DNA of 47,843 bases from an uncultured Verrucomicrobiota bacterium (GTDB taxonomy: Bacteria; Verrucomicrobiota; Verrucomicrobiia; Limisphaerales; UBA9464): contig CAIRNV010000451.1 in NCBI GenBank assembly GCA_903880005.1, positions 1 through 47,843 on the forward strand, in the 5' to 3' direction. Under the pieces are notes generated by a model, which did no database searches, was not told the DNA's origin, and saw nothing but the letters and a program-made list of their open reading frames with translations. The translations under genes were made by a program, and so were the position numbers. Below are positions 26,426 through 35,339 of this stretch, in pieces. Position 1 is the first letter of the stretch. Every line of letters begins with the position of its first letter.

Positions 26426-27718
26426 GTGTCGCAGGAACCCTCGTCCGCAGGTCGGCCCCCCGGTGTTCCGCCGCCGTTGCCTCAACCCGGCACGGCGGCG
26501 CCGCCCAGCGCAGAGGGTTCGTCACAACCCGGTGCCGTCCCGCCGCCCCTTCCTGCGGCACCCCAGGCTCCGCCGGCCGACGCCCCGCCGCCGGAGGCCG
26601 TCGCCCAGGCCCGGTTCCACTGCGCGTCCTGCGGTGCCGAGGCCACGTGGAATCCCGCGCAGGCCGCCCTCGTCTGTTCCCATTGCGGCACGGTCGCCCC
26701 TTCGCAACCCGTCGCCGGCACGCAGGCCGCCGATGCCATCGCCGAGCACGACTTGGTGGCCGCGTTGCGCTCCATCCCGGATGAACGCCGCGGCTGGCGC
26801 ACCGCACGCACCCAGGTGCGTTGCCAGTCCTGCACCGCCATCAGCGTCTTTGACCCCGAGAAGATCGGCCAACGATGCGATTTTTGCGGGTCGTCCGCGC
26901 TCGTCCCGCACGAGGACATCAAGGAATCGTTCACCCCGGAGAGCCTCCTGCCCTTGGCGTGGGCCGAGTCGAAGGTCCGCGAATCCGTCCGGGCATGGTA
27001 CCGGTCAAGGTGGTTCGCCCCTTCCGCCCTCGGCACGCGGGCGATGACCGACACGGTTCGCGCCGTGTACATCCCCTACTGGACCTTTGACGCGCGGGTG
27101 CACGCGCCGTGGACGGCCGACAGCGGGTACTACTACTACGAGACGGAGACGTACCGCGATGCCCAGGGCAACTTCCAGACACGCCGTGTGCAACGCGTCC
27201 GCTGGGTTCCCAGCGCCGGCGTGGTGGATCACTTCTTCGACGACCAACTGGTCCCCGCCACCCGGGGCGTCCACGCCACCCTGCTGCGCGCCGTGGAGCC
27301 TTTTCCCACGCGGGACCTTGTTCCCTACGACCCGCGCTTCCTGGCAGGCTGGGTCGTCGAGCGATACCAAATCGACCTCGTGAGCGCCGCACGGGCCGCG
27401 AGGGATTCCATGACGATCGAACTGCGCGCCCTGTGCGCCGCGCAGGTGCCCGGCGACACCCACCGCAACCTGTCCGTCTTCCCCGAATGGTCCGCACAGA
27501 CCTTCAAGCACGTCCTCGTGCCCGTCTGGCTCCTCACGTATCAATACCATGGGAAGCCCTATCAACTCGTCGTCAATGGCGTGACGGGCTCGATCGCGGG
27601 CGAACGGCCCTACTCGCTCTGGAAAATCCTGTTCCTGGTGCTCGCCATCCTCGCGGTCGCGGGCGTGCTCTTTTACTTCATGGAACCCGACCGACCCGCC
27701 TACCGCTTCCGGCATTAA
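26426..27718 (+). CDS. Zinc-ribbon membrane protein (YdjG-like partner of the SPFH protein)
   Basis: This 430-aa protein begins at GTG 26426 with a Pro/Ala-rich unstructured region (1-60). Two zinc ribbons follow: FHCASCGAEATWNPAQ...LVCSHCG (about 64-90) and RCQSCTAISVFDPEKIGQRC with DFCGS (about 132-157). The middle domain has VRAVYIPYWTFDARVHAPWT, TADSGYYYYETETY and FLAGWVVERYQIDLV, as in the TFIIB-type zinc-ribbon proteins that accompany SPFH proteins. One C-terminal membrane helix, ILFLVLAILAVAGVLFYFM, anchors it. The gene starts 27 bp after the SPFH gene. Its TAA stop coincides with the first bases of a family A element. The role is inferred from the Bacillus YdjG/YdjI pairing. Confidence 0.83.
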   Translation: MSQEPSSAGRPPGVPPPLPQPGTAAPPSAEGSSQPGAVPPPLPAAPQAPPADAPPPEAVAQARFHCASCGAEATWNPAQAALVCSHCGTVAPSQPVAGTQAADAIAEHDLVAALRSIPDERRGWRTARTQVRCQSCTAISVFDPEKIGQRCDFCGSSALVPHEDIKESFTPESLLPLAWAESKVRESVRAWYRSRWFAPSALGTRAMTDTVRAVYIPYWTFDARVHAPWTADSGYYYYETETYRDAQGNFQTRRVQRVRWVPSAGVVDHFFDDQLVPATRGVHATLLRAVEPFPTRDLVPYDPRFLAGWVVERYQIDLVSAARAARDSMTIELRALCAAQVPGDTHRNLSVFPEWSAQTFKHVLVPVWLLTYQYHGKPYQLVVNGVTGSIAGERPYSLWKILFLVLAILAVAGVLFYFMEPDRPAYRFRH

Positions 27719-27880
27719 CCGGAACGATGCAGTCGGGAGGGCAGTGATTGCGAAGCAGATGCTTGCGCAAGCCAAGAAGTGAGCGAGGCGCGGGCCAGTA
27801 CGAGGCCCGTCACGAGCGAAGGACGAAGGATTTGCGCAAGCAGATCGAGCCAGCACGACCGCCCCAGCGGCAGCGTTCCA
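27717..27880 (+). repeat. Family A palindromic element, copy 4
   Basis: The left arm AACCGGAACGATGCAGTCGG overlaps the TAA stop of the zinc-ribbon gene. The interior is standard (GAAGCAGATGCTTGCGCAAG, CGGGCC/GGCCCG) and the right arm CCCCAGCGGCAGCGTTCC is the most diverged of the set. The right end lies 24 bp from the convergent FGE-like gene. Confidence 0.88.
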
Positions 27881-27903
27881 GATGAGGCATCCCTCCGCCC
27901 CCA

Positions 27904-29112
27904 TCACCGCACGCCAGCGAGGATCACGCGAAACCCGAGGTTGCTACTCCGGTAGGTCGGGGCCGATCCATTCCTGAAAGCCGCCCGCGCATAGGGGGCG
28001 CCGCACCCCCAACACCCGCCTCGCAGCACCCGCGTGGGGCCCGAGGCCGGACCCATCGGATCCTGCACCACGCCCGCCGGGTACGAGCCATACCAGTCGA
28101 GGCACCATTCCCACACGTTTCCCAGCATGTCATGCAGGCCCCACGCGTTCGCTTCCTTCTGCCGGACCGGCCGCGTCTGGCTGCCCGAGTTGCCCGACCA
28201 CCACGCGATCGCCCCCAGCTCGCCATGGCGCGGCCCCGTCGTTCCGCCGCGCGCCGCGTATTCCCACTCCGCCTCCGTCGGGAGCCGGAAGGCTTGCTGC
28301 AAGCCCACCCGTCCTGCCGCGCGCTCGCGGTCCGTCAGCCTGCGGCAATACTCCACCGCATCCTCCCAACTGACCCGCTCCACGGGCAAGGTGGCTCCCT
28401 TGAAGAACGAGGGGTTGGTCCCCATGACGCCCTCGTACTCCTCCTGCGTCACCTCGTGGTCGCTCATCCAAAAACCACGGCTCACCACCACCTCATGCAG
28501 CGTTTCGTCAAAGAAGCGCCCATCCTCGCCCACCGGGCTTCCCATCTGAAACGCGCCGGCTGCCACCCACACGAATCCGTCCGGCCCGCCCTTCGGCACC
28601 CGTTTCAAGGACCGGTAAAAGCGAGCCTCCGAACCCGCCTCCATGTCCACCAGCACGGATCCCTCCGAACCCAGCACCACGTTCGTCCATGCCGTCCAAG
28701 GACCCGTCAAACCCGTGGCCCACTCCACCCGCACCGCCGTGCCCCTCGGGCCCCGCACGGTGAGCTTCGGCACGAGGACCACATCCATGGGCAACCCATC
28801 CAAGGCATCCTCCGGACGGTCCACCACCACCTCCGGAGCCATCAGGTATCCGCTGCCTCCCTCCACCAGCACCACGGCCCCCACACGATCCCCGTCCAAC
28901 ACCGCCCGGGCCATCGCCCCCTGCCCGCCTCCCCCGGTGATCGACACGCCGGGCTCCACGACGTAACCCGAGCCCCCCGAGGTCAGCGTCAGGGAGATCA
29001 CCTTCCCCGCCGCCACCGTTGCGAGCGCCGTCGCCTGTTGCTGCGCGAACGCCATGAACCCAAAGCTCCAAAGCACGGCCACGGCCACAAAGATCTGCTG
29101 GACGGTCTTCAC
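27904..29112 (-). CDS. Secreted protein with GGSGY repeats and a formylglycine-generating-enzyme-like domain
   Basis: The 402-aa protein starts at GTG 29112 with a signal peptide (VKTVQQIFVAVAVLWSFGFM...AQQ). Residues 30-100 hold two copies of a short repeat, VISLTLTSGGSGYVVEPGVS and VGAVVLVEGGSGYLMAPEVV. A beta-rich middle follows. From about residue 175 there is a SUMF1/FGE-sulfatase domain: GFVWVAAGAFQMGSPVGEDG, FWMSDHEVTQEEYEGVMGTN, PVERVSWEDAVEYCRRLTDR, FRLPTEAEWEYAARGG, GLHDMLGNVWEWCLDWY and RVLRGGCWGCGAPYARAAFR. At the usual C-x4-C active site, the first cysteine is present (WGC) but the second position is Ala. A true sulfatase-activating role is therefore doubtful. Many family members have other roles. 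Confidence 0.87.
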   Translation of the reverse strand: MKTVQQIFVAVAVLWSFGFMAFAQQQATALATVAAGKVISLTLTSGGSGYVVEPGVSITGGGGQGAMARAVLDGDRVGAVVLVEGGSGYLMAPEVVVDRPEDALDGLPMDVVLVPKLTVRGPRGTAVRVEWATGLTGPWTAWTNVVLGSEGSVLVDMEAGSEARFYRSLKRVPKGGPDGFVWVAAGAFQMGSPVGEDGRFFDETLHEVVVSRGFWMSDHEVTQEEYEGVMGTNPSFFKGATLPVERVSWEDAVEYCRRLTDRERAAGRVGLQQAFRLPTEAEWEYAARGGTTGPRHGELGAIAWWSGNSGSQTRPVRQKEANAWGLHDMLGNVWEWCLDWYGSYPAGVVQDPMGPASGPTRVLRGGCWGCGAPYARAAFRNGSAPTYRSSNLGFRVILAGVR

Positions 29113-29245
29113 CTCGAGCCCGATGCGACCCCAGACGCCCGGGGGCGTCAACCCTGCCTCGGCCAGGACCGTTCGGCGGCAAGGAACCGCCGGATCCAAA
29201 GGTTTCCCGGGGTCGGCCGCGCCGGCTTCCCGGAAGGCGCGGCCG

Positions 29246-29324
29246 GCCGGCACGATCCGGTTGGGTCGGCCGTGCTTGCTCGATCTGCTTCGACATCGCT
29301 TCCCTCCCAGCGGCGTCTCTCCGG
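29246..29324 (-). repeat. Family A element with internal deletion
   Basis: Both arms and adjoining interior are recognisable (GCACGATCCGGTTGGGTCGG, then CGTGCTTGCTCGATCTGCTT, then CGCTTCCCTCCCAGCGG) but about 85 bp of the core is missing. It lies upstream of the FGE-like gene. Confidence 0.65.
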
Positions 29325-29343
29325 CGAGGGGTGTCACTCGTCG

Positions 29344-29497
29344 GTGCATCCCGAAGTTGTTGGTGGTCCCGAGGAGGTCGTGTGGGCTCAACCCTGGGAG
29401 CGCGGCGGTCCCCGGCCGCCACTCCCTGCTCCCGCCCTGCGGGACCGGTCCGATATCCGCTGCACGTCCAGATCCCGCCGACAACTTCGGGATGCAC
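29344..29497. repeat. Family B palindromic element
   Basis: The 17-bp perfect inverted arms GTGCATCCCGAAGTTGT (29344) and ACAACTTCGGGATGCAC (29481-29497) enclose ~120 bp that contain GGGAGCGCGGCGGTCCCCGG and GTCCCGAGGAGG. Related fragments occur at 12247 and 21725. Together with the deleted family A copy it fills the 450-bp gap between the FGE-like gene and parA. Confidence 0.8.
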
Positions 29498-29562
29498 GGG
29501 GCACTCGTGGCCATCAGGATTCGGGATTGCCAGCGGGCTTGGCGCTGTCCCTTGATTGACGG

Positions 29563-30381
29563 GTGCCTACGCACTTGCCCCACGTCACGCACGTCGTCGC
29601 CGTCGCCAACCAAAAGGGCGGGGTCGGCAAGACCACTACGACGGTCAACCTGGCCGCGTGCCTCGCCGCCCAAGGCCATTCCGTGCTCCTCGTGGACCTC
29701 GATTCACAGGCCAACGCCACCTCCGCCGTCGGTGTTGAAAAGACCGAGGGCGGCTCCGTGTACCGCCCCCTCGTGGGCGATGGCGACCTTCTCGGCCGGA
29801 TCCGGCCCACGCCCTTCGCCAACCTCTCCATCATCCCCAGCGAGGTGGACCTGTGCGGCGCAGAGGTGGAGTTGGCCCGCTCGGACGACAACCTCAACCG
29901 CCTCCGCCGCATCCTCGAGCCTGTCCGGGCTTCCGGCAGGTTCGACGTCATCCTCGTGGACTGCCCGCCGTCGCTCGGCCTCCTCACACTCAATGCCTAC
30001 GCGGCCGCCGACCACCTCATCATCCCCCTCCAATGCGAGTACTTCGCGCTCGAGGGCATCGCGGCCGTCAGCCGCATCCTGTCCCAGATCCGCGACGGCG
30101 GCATCAACCCACGGCTCGAGATCCTCGGGGTCCTCATGACCATGTTCGACGCCCGCACCAAGCTCGCCCAATCCGTCGTCGGCGAGGTCCGGCAGCACTT
30201 CGGCGACCGCGTCTTCGACACCGTGATTCCCCGCACCACGCGCCTCGCCGAGGCCCCCAGCTTCGGCAAGCCCATCATCCACTACGACCGCTACAGCGCC
30301 GGATCGGCCGCCTACGAGGTCCTGGCCGAGGAAGTCGCCAAGCGCCTCGCGTTGCCCCGGCCGACGGCCGCCCGGACGTGA
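29563..30381 (+). CDS. parA: ParA/Soj-family ATPase
   Basis: This is a deviant Walker ATPase of the chromosome-partitioning family. The 272-aa protein (GTG start 29563) has the P-loop VANQKGGVGKTTTTVNLAAC, LLVDLDSQANATSAVG, Walker B VILVDCPPSLGLLTLNAYAA and the Soj-type IPLQCEYFALEGIAAVSRIL. The C-terminal VIPRTTRLAEAPSFGKPIIH motif is typical of chromosomal Soj. In most genomes parB follows directly; here the next gene is a secreted subtilase that overlaps by 4 bp, and no parB or parS-like palindrome was noticed nearby. parB may lie elsewhere. Confidence 0.94.
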   Translation: MPTHLPHVTHVVAVANQKGGVGKTTTTVNLAACLAAQGHSVLLVDLDSQANATSAVGVEKTEGGSVYRPLVGDGDLLGRIRPTPFANLSIIPSEVDLCGAEVELARSDDNLNRLRRILEPVRASGRFDVILVDCPPSLGLLTLNAYAAADHLIIPLQCEYFALEGIAAVSRILSQIRDGGINPRLEILGVLMTMFDARTKLAQSVVGEVRQHFGDRVFDTVIPRTTRLAEAPSFGKPIIHYDRYSAGSAAYEVLAEEVAKRLALPRPTAART

Positions 30382-33300
30382 GCCCGAGCATCCCCATGCC
30401 GCCCCGCCCAAGCCCAAGCCGAAGAACATGGATCGTCGCCGCGCTGGGGCTGGCCTTGGCCGGGGCGATTCACTGGGACCGATCGTCCGCGCTGGCTGAA
30501 TCTCCCCAGGTTATTTCTCCCGGCCGTGGCCTCGCCCTTCGCACGGCCGGGCCCGCCGCCGCTACGGCCGTGGACCCCTCCGTGCGCCGGATCGTCTTGC
30601 TCCGAGGCGAACCCATCGTCGAGCGGCACCTCCGCCACGACGACCCCGCCCGGGTCCAGGCCGCCCGCGTCGAACTCCAAGCCCGGCAATCACGCCTCGC
30701 CACTGCGGTCACCCAACGGGGTGGGCGCGTCCTCATGACGTGGAACCTCCTCCAGCATGGCGCATGGGTCGAGGTGCCCGCCGCCGCCGAGGCGTCCTTG
30801 GCCACCCTTCCGGACGTCGCCCGCGTCCTTGAGGAGCAGCATCATTCCCGGGCCACGGCCACGAGCGTCCCCTTCGTGCGCGCCCCTGCCGCATGGTCCG
30901 CCCCGACGCCGCTCACGGGACACGGCCTGCGCATCGGGATCATCGACTCCGGCGTGGATTACCTTCATGCCGACTTCGGCGGTCCCGGCACGGAGGCGAA
31001 CTACCTCGGCAACGACCCCACCGTGGTGGAGCCGGGTTCCTTCCCGACGGCGAAGGTGACGGGCGGAACCGACCTCGTGGGCGACGACTACGACTCCTCC
31101 AGCAGCGCCAACTCCCTGCCCCGACCCGACCCGGACCCGCTGGACCCCGCCGCCAACGGTCACGGCAGCCACGTCGCGGGCATTGCCGCAGGGCAAGGCG
31201 TCCTCGCGGACGGCCAACCCTTCCAAGGACCCTACGACCTTGCCGCCTCCACAAACCGGTGGCGCGTGGGCCCGGGGGTCGCGCCGGAGGCATCCCTCCA
31301 TGCCATCAAGGTCTTCGGACGCGGCGGCTTGACCTCCACCAGCATCGTCCTCCAGGCCCTCGAACACGCCGCCGACCCCAACCAAGACGGCAACCCGTCC
31401 GACCACCTCGACGTCGCCAACCTCTCCCTCGGCAGCTCCTTCGGCACCGACGACCCCGAGGAACCCCAGGCCGCCGCCATCCGCCGGTTGCTCAACCTCG
31501 GCTGCGTCGTCGTCCTGTCCTCGGGCAACGGCGGCAACACGGCCTTCAAGCTCGACTCCCCCGCATCCGCCGCCGCCGCCATCGCCGTCGCCAATGCCTA
31601 CGACGACGGCTTCGGCACCGGTGCCCTCTCCATCGACTCCCCCGGGTCCATCGCCAGCAAGGTGGCCGCCGTCGAAGGCCAGTTCACTCCACCCCTGGCC
31701 ACTTTGCCCCAGCTTTCAGGACGCCTCGTGCGCGTCCTTCCCAACCTCGCCTGCGACCCCATCGCCAATGCGGCCGACCTCCGCGACAACATCGCGTTGG
31801 TGGATCGCGGCACCTGCTTCTTCCTCGACAAGATCCGGTCCATCCAAGCCACCGGCGCCCGAGCCGTCGTCGTCGTCAACAACGTCGAGGGCCCGCCCAT
31901 CGTCATGGGTGCCAGCGGCCCGGCCGACGACATCGTCATCCCCGCCGTCATGATCTCCCGGCCCGACGGCGACCGCATCAAGGCCCGGCTGGCCGAGGGC
32001 GTCGTCGTCACCCTCGGCGACGACGTCCGCATCGGGTTCCCGGAGCTGGCCGACACGGTCAATGAAAGCAGCTCGCGCGGGCCCGTTTGGCCGCGCGCAC
32101 GGCTCAAGCCCGACCTGTCCGCCCCGGGTTCCTCCATCGAGTCCGCGCGGGCCGGATCCGGGTCGCTCTCCGCACCCATGACGGGAACCTCGATGGCGTC
32201 GCCCCACGTGGCGGGGGCCGCCGCGCTCGTCCGCCAGGCGCGTCGCGAATGGCCGGGACGTGACATCAAGGCCGCCCTCATGAACACCGCCGCCTCCCCC
32301 ATGCGCGGGACCAACGGCGCTGCGTTCCCCGAGTCCTGGGCCGGCGCCGGCCGCCTCGACGTCGCCGCCGCCACCCAAACAACCGTCATCGCCCGTGCCA
32401 CGGCCGACCCCGACGCCGTCAGCCTTTCCTTCGGGGCCATCCTGGCGGACCACCCCCTGGTCCGCACCCAATCCATCACCGTCATCAACCACGACTCATC
32501 GCCGGTCGCGCTTCGCGCCGAGCCTTCCTACACGCTGGATCAACCCGGCGCGCGCATCGTGGTCGCCCCCGACGCCTTCATCGTCCCGCCCCAAGGCTCC
32601 GCCGTGGTCGCCGTGCGCCTTGAAATCGACCCGGCCCGACTCGTTCCAAACCCCGACCTCGCCTCCGCCGCGCAAGCCCTGGGGCGACCGCGCCACGGCC
32701 TGCCCGAGGCCTCCGGGCAGGTGTGGTTCCGGGGCGGCCCCGTGGAGGTCCACGTGCCGTGGCATGCGATGGTCCGGGCCGTGGGCCATCCCGGTGCCAA
32801 TGCCACGTTGTCCGGCGTGGCGGCCGGCGACCCCGTGGTTGTTCCCCTCCCCACCTCGCCCGCCTCCAGCCCGGCCGACGGGGGCTGGGTGGCCGTCTTC
32901 CAACGCGGTTTCTTCAATGCCACGCCCAGCGCATCCGGCGACGGCCTCGCCACGGACATCATGGCGGCCGGGGCCACCTCGGACTTTCCCAGCAAGGGGA
33001 GCCTCGCCACCACGACGCTGTCGTTCGCGGTCGTCACGGCCGGGCCGTGGGTCACCCCGTCCCGTGCGTTCACGCGCGTGGACGTTGAAATCGACCGCGA
33101 TGGCAACGGCACCGTGGACGCCGTCCTGTCCAACGCCGACACCGGCCTCGTGACCGCCAATGACCTCACGGACGAGAAGTCGGCCACGGACGCCCACGTC
33201 GCCGCCGCCAAGGTGGGCGCGGGCGCCTGGGTCACGACCGCCCACTGGAACCGGTTGCTGGCGTCCGAGGCCGACCCCGCGCCGTTCCTCAATGGAGCGG

Positions 33301-33989
33301 TCGTCTTGTCCGCGACGGGCGCGGACCTTGGCCTGGCGAGCACCACCGCCGTGCTGCGCTACCGGGTCCGCAGCGACGGGGCCTTCTCGGATTCCACGCC
33401 ATGGATTGCCTTTCATCCCGCCCGTCCCCTCGTGGACGGGACCGCGACCCAACGCCCGGGCGGGCTCTGGCAACGTGAGGGACCCTCCGTCTCCGCCGTC
33501 GTTCGGCGGGCGAATGCCGCCGTCCACGGAGCCTCCCCGTCCGGACGCATCCAGGCCCTGCTCCTCCACCTCCATGCCCAACCCGGCACCCAGGCCGAGT
33601 CCATCGCCCTCGACCTGGGACAACCCGACACCGACGCCGACGGGCTGCCGGACTCGTGGGAACTCTCCAACCTGGGCGACCTGCGAGGCTCCGGCGCCAC
33701 CGACCGGGACGGCGATGGATTCCATGAACACGCCGAATGGAAGACGAACCTCGACCCATTGCGGCGTGACGCATTCGTGGGCGGCTTCTCATCGGAAGAG
33801 GGCGTCGTCCTCCAATGGACGGGAACACCAGGACGGATCTTCTCGATGCTTCGTGCGGAGGCCCTCGAAGGCCCGTATGCGCCGTGGAAATCCGGCGTGG
33901 TCGCCGAGCCGGGCATTCAACAGATTCTCGATCCGTCCCCGGTCCCCGCCACGGGCTCCCGCTTCTACCGGATTCAGGTGGTGCCTTGA
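30378..33989 (+). CDS. Large secreted subtilisin-like serine protease (S8) with PA domain
   Basis: The 1203-aa protein starts at GTG 30378, overlapping the parA stop (GTGA); ATG 30396 is an alternative. An N-terminal signal sequence (TWIVAALGLALAGAIHW) is followed by an I9-like prodomain (about 60-165). The S8 catalytic domain has Asp in IGIIDSGVDYLHADF, His in NGHGSHVAGIAAG and Ser in MTGTSMASPHVAGAAALVRQ. A protease-associated domain is inserted before the Ser motif (LVRVLPNLACDPIANAADLR, ALVDRGTCFFLDKI, ARAVVVVNNVEG). After ~785 come beta-sandwich regions, then calcium-type repeats DTDADGLPDSWELSNLGDL and DRDGDGFHEHAEW, and a C-terminal domain ending FYRIQVVP. All triad residues are present, so it should be active outside the cytoplasm. 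Confidence 0.93.
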   Translation: MSPSIPMPPRPSPSRRTWIVAALGLALAGAIHWDRSSALAESPQVISPGRGLALRTAGPAAATAVDPSVRRIVLLRGEPIVERHLRHDDPARVQAARVELQARQSRLATAVTQRGGRVLMTWNLLQHGAWVEVPAAAEASLATLPDVARVLEEQHHSRATATSVPFVRAPAAWSAPTPLTGHGLRIGIIDSGVDYLHADFGGPGTEANYLGNDPTVVEPGSFPTAKVTGGTDLVGDDYDSSSSANSLPRPDPDPLDPAANGHGSHVAGIAAGQGVLADGQPFQGPYDLAASTNRWRVGPGVAPEASLHAIKVFGRGGLTSTSIVLQALEHAADPNQDGNPSDHLDVANLSLGSSFGTDDPEEPQAAAIRRLLNLGCVVVLSSGNGGNTAFKLDSPASAAAAIAVANAYDDGFGTGALSIDSPGSIASKVAAVEGQFTPPLATLPQLSGRLVRVLPNLACDPIANAADLRDNIALVDRGTCFFLDKIRSIQATGARAVVVVNNVEGPPIVMGASGPADDIVIPAVMISRPDGDRIKARLAEGVVVTLGDDVRIGFPELADTVNESSSRGPVWPRARLKPDLSAPGSSIESARAGSGSLSAPMTGTSMASPHVAGAAALVRQARREWPGRDIKAALMNTAASPMRGTNGAAFPESWAGAGRLDVAAATQTTVIARATADPDAVSLSFGAILADHPLVRTQSITVINHDSSPVALRAEPSYTLDQPGARIVVAPDAFIVPPQGSAVVAVRLEIDPARLVPNPDLASAAQALGRPRHGLPEASGQVWFRGGPVEVHVPWHAMVRAVGHPGANATLSGVAAGDPVVVPLPTSPASSPADGGWVAVFQRGFFNATPSASGDGLATDIMAAGATSDFPSKGSLATTTLSFAVVTAGPWVTPSRAFTRVDVEIDRDGNGTVDAVLSNADTGLVTANDLTDEKSATDAHVAAAKVGAGAWVTTAHWNRLLASEADPAPFLNGAVVLSATGADLGLASTTAVLRYRVRSDGAFSDSTPWIAFHPARPLVDGTATQRPGGLWQREGPSVSAVVRRANAAVHGASPSGRIQALLLHLHAQPGTQAESIALDLGQPDTDADGLPDSWELSNLGDLRGSGATDRDGDGFHEHAEWKTNLDPLRRDAFVGGFSSEEGVVLQWTGTPGRIFSMLRAEALEGPYAPWKSGVVAEPGIQQILDPSPVPATGSRFYRIQVVP

Positions 33990-34150
33990 TGACCGCGAGG
34001 CAGCGCGCGGAAAATAGGGGTTGCCATCGGGAACCATTGTGAACAACCTGTTCATCAAACCGCGCCATTACGGCGGCGGGCCAAGCAGTTGGCCTGTGTC
34101 TTCGGTTTAGAATTGTTATCAAACGCAAGAAAACATTCAGGAGGAACAAG

Positions 34151-35323
34151 ATGAAGTTCAACAAGTGGTCACTGGCCCTCGCGGCCACCGGTGTCGTGAG
34201 CGTCGCCAGCGTCGCTCAAGCCCAGGAGTCCCATCCCGTCAACACCCTGCTCAGCTCGACGACCTTGAGCGGCTTCGTTGACACGTCGGCGATCTACAAC
34301 ATCGGCACGGGCCGCACCGTTGCCAACCGCTTCGCCAACACCGGCAGCGACCGTCAGGACGGCTTCAACCTCAACTCCGTCAACGTGCAGCTCGAGAAGC
34401 CCGTGGACGAGGGCACCTGGAGCGCCGGTTACAAGGCCGAACTGATGTTCGGGCCTGACGCCGTTGTGATGCCCGGCCGCCTCGGTGACGGCTCCCAGCT
34501 CGCCATCAAGCAGGCCTACGCCGCCCTCCGCGCCCCCGTGGGCAACGGCATCGACATCAAGGTCGGCCAGTTCGACCCGATCATCGGCTACGAGACGACG
34601 TCCTCGTACCAAAACCCCAACTTCTCCCGCTCGCTCGCCTTCAACAACTTGGAGCCGTTCGGTCACCAAGGCGTGTTGGCTAGCTACCAGTTCAGCGACG
34701 CCGTGGGCCTCTCCGTCGGCGTGGCGAACAGCGCCAACAACTCCGGCCGCTTTGGCTCCGCCAACGGCGGCGGCTCGACCTTGGGCGACATCAACCGCAA
34801 GTCCTCCATCGAGTCCTACAAGTCCTACATGGCTGGCATCGTCCTGAAGGCTCCTGAGTCCCTCGGCTGGCTCGCCGGCTCCTCCCTCTACGCGGGCGTC
34901 GTGCACGGCCTCGAGTCCGGCAAGAACAATGACCCGGTCACCTTCTACGTCGGCGCCAGCATCGCCACCCCGATCGAGGCCCTGACCCTCGGCGTCGGCT
35001 ATGACTACCAAGCCAATGGCATCGCCGACAGCAGCTACGCCAACGCCGTCTCCGGCTATATCTCCTACCAGCTCACCGAGAAGCTGAAGCTCAACAACCG
35101 CGTCGAGTACGCCACCAGCTCCGGCGGCGTGTTCCTCCCGGGCAACAGCAACGACGAGAAGGTGTTCGCCCTCACCTCCACCTTCGACTACGCGCTCTTC
35201 GCCAACGTCGTCACCCGCGCCGAGGCCCGCTGGGACCGCGCGGTCGGTGGCTCCGTCGCCCGTCCGTTCGACAACCAGAAGAACGACATCAGCCTCACGC
35301 TGAACGTCATCTACAAGTTCTAA
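34151..35323 (+). CDS. Outer-membrane beta-barrel porin (BBP2/OmpL-like)
   Basis: This 390-aa outer-membrane protein has a clear signal peptide (MKFNKWSLALAATGVVSVAS, cleavage after AQA) and a barrel built of alternating strands. The BBP2-like N-terminal LSGFVDTSAIYNIGTGR, IKVGQFDPIIGYETTSSYQN and LEPFGHQGVLASYQFSDAVG are present, and it ends with an aromatic residue (IYKF), as barrel proteins do. An AGGAGGA ribosome binding site stands 7 bases before ATG 34151, and an intrinsic terminator follows at 35340. Codon use is strongly biased to C-ending codons, consistent with high expression. The substrate is unknown. The gene is monocistronic. Confidence 0.9.
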   Translation: MKFNKWSLALAATGVVSVASVAQAQESHPVNTLLSSTTLSGFVDTSAIYNIGTGRTVANRFANTGSDRQDGFNLNSVNVQLEKPVDEGTWSAGYKAELMFGPDAVVMPGRLGDGSQLAIKQAYAALRAPVGNGIDIKVGQFDPIIGYETTSSYQNPNFSRSLAFNNLEPFGHQGVLASYQFSDAVGLSVGVANSANNSGRFGSANGGGSTLGDINRKSSIESYKSYMAGIVLKAPESLGWLAGSSLYAGVVHGLESGKNNDPVTFYVGASIATPIEALTLGVGYDYQANGIADSSYANAVSGYISYQLTEKLKLNNRVEYATSSGGVFLPGNSNDEKVFALTSTFDYALFANVVTRAEARWDRAVGGSVARPFDNQKNDISLTLNVIYKF

Positions 35324-35339
35324 TCGAACTTGGTTCATC

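Noticed and set aside
34081-34120. Porin promoter TTGGCC ... TAGAAT
   Set aside because: The spacer is only 13 bp and no better -35 box was found; the promoter is probably here but cannot be placed.
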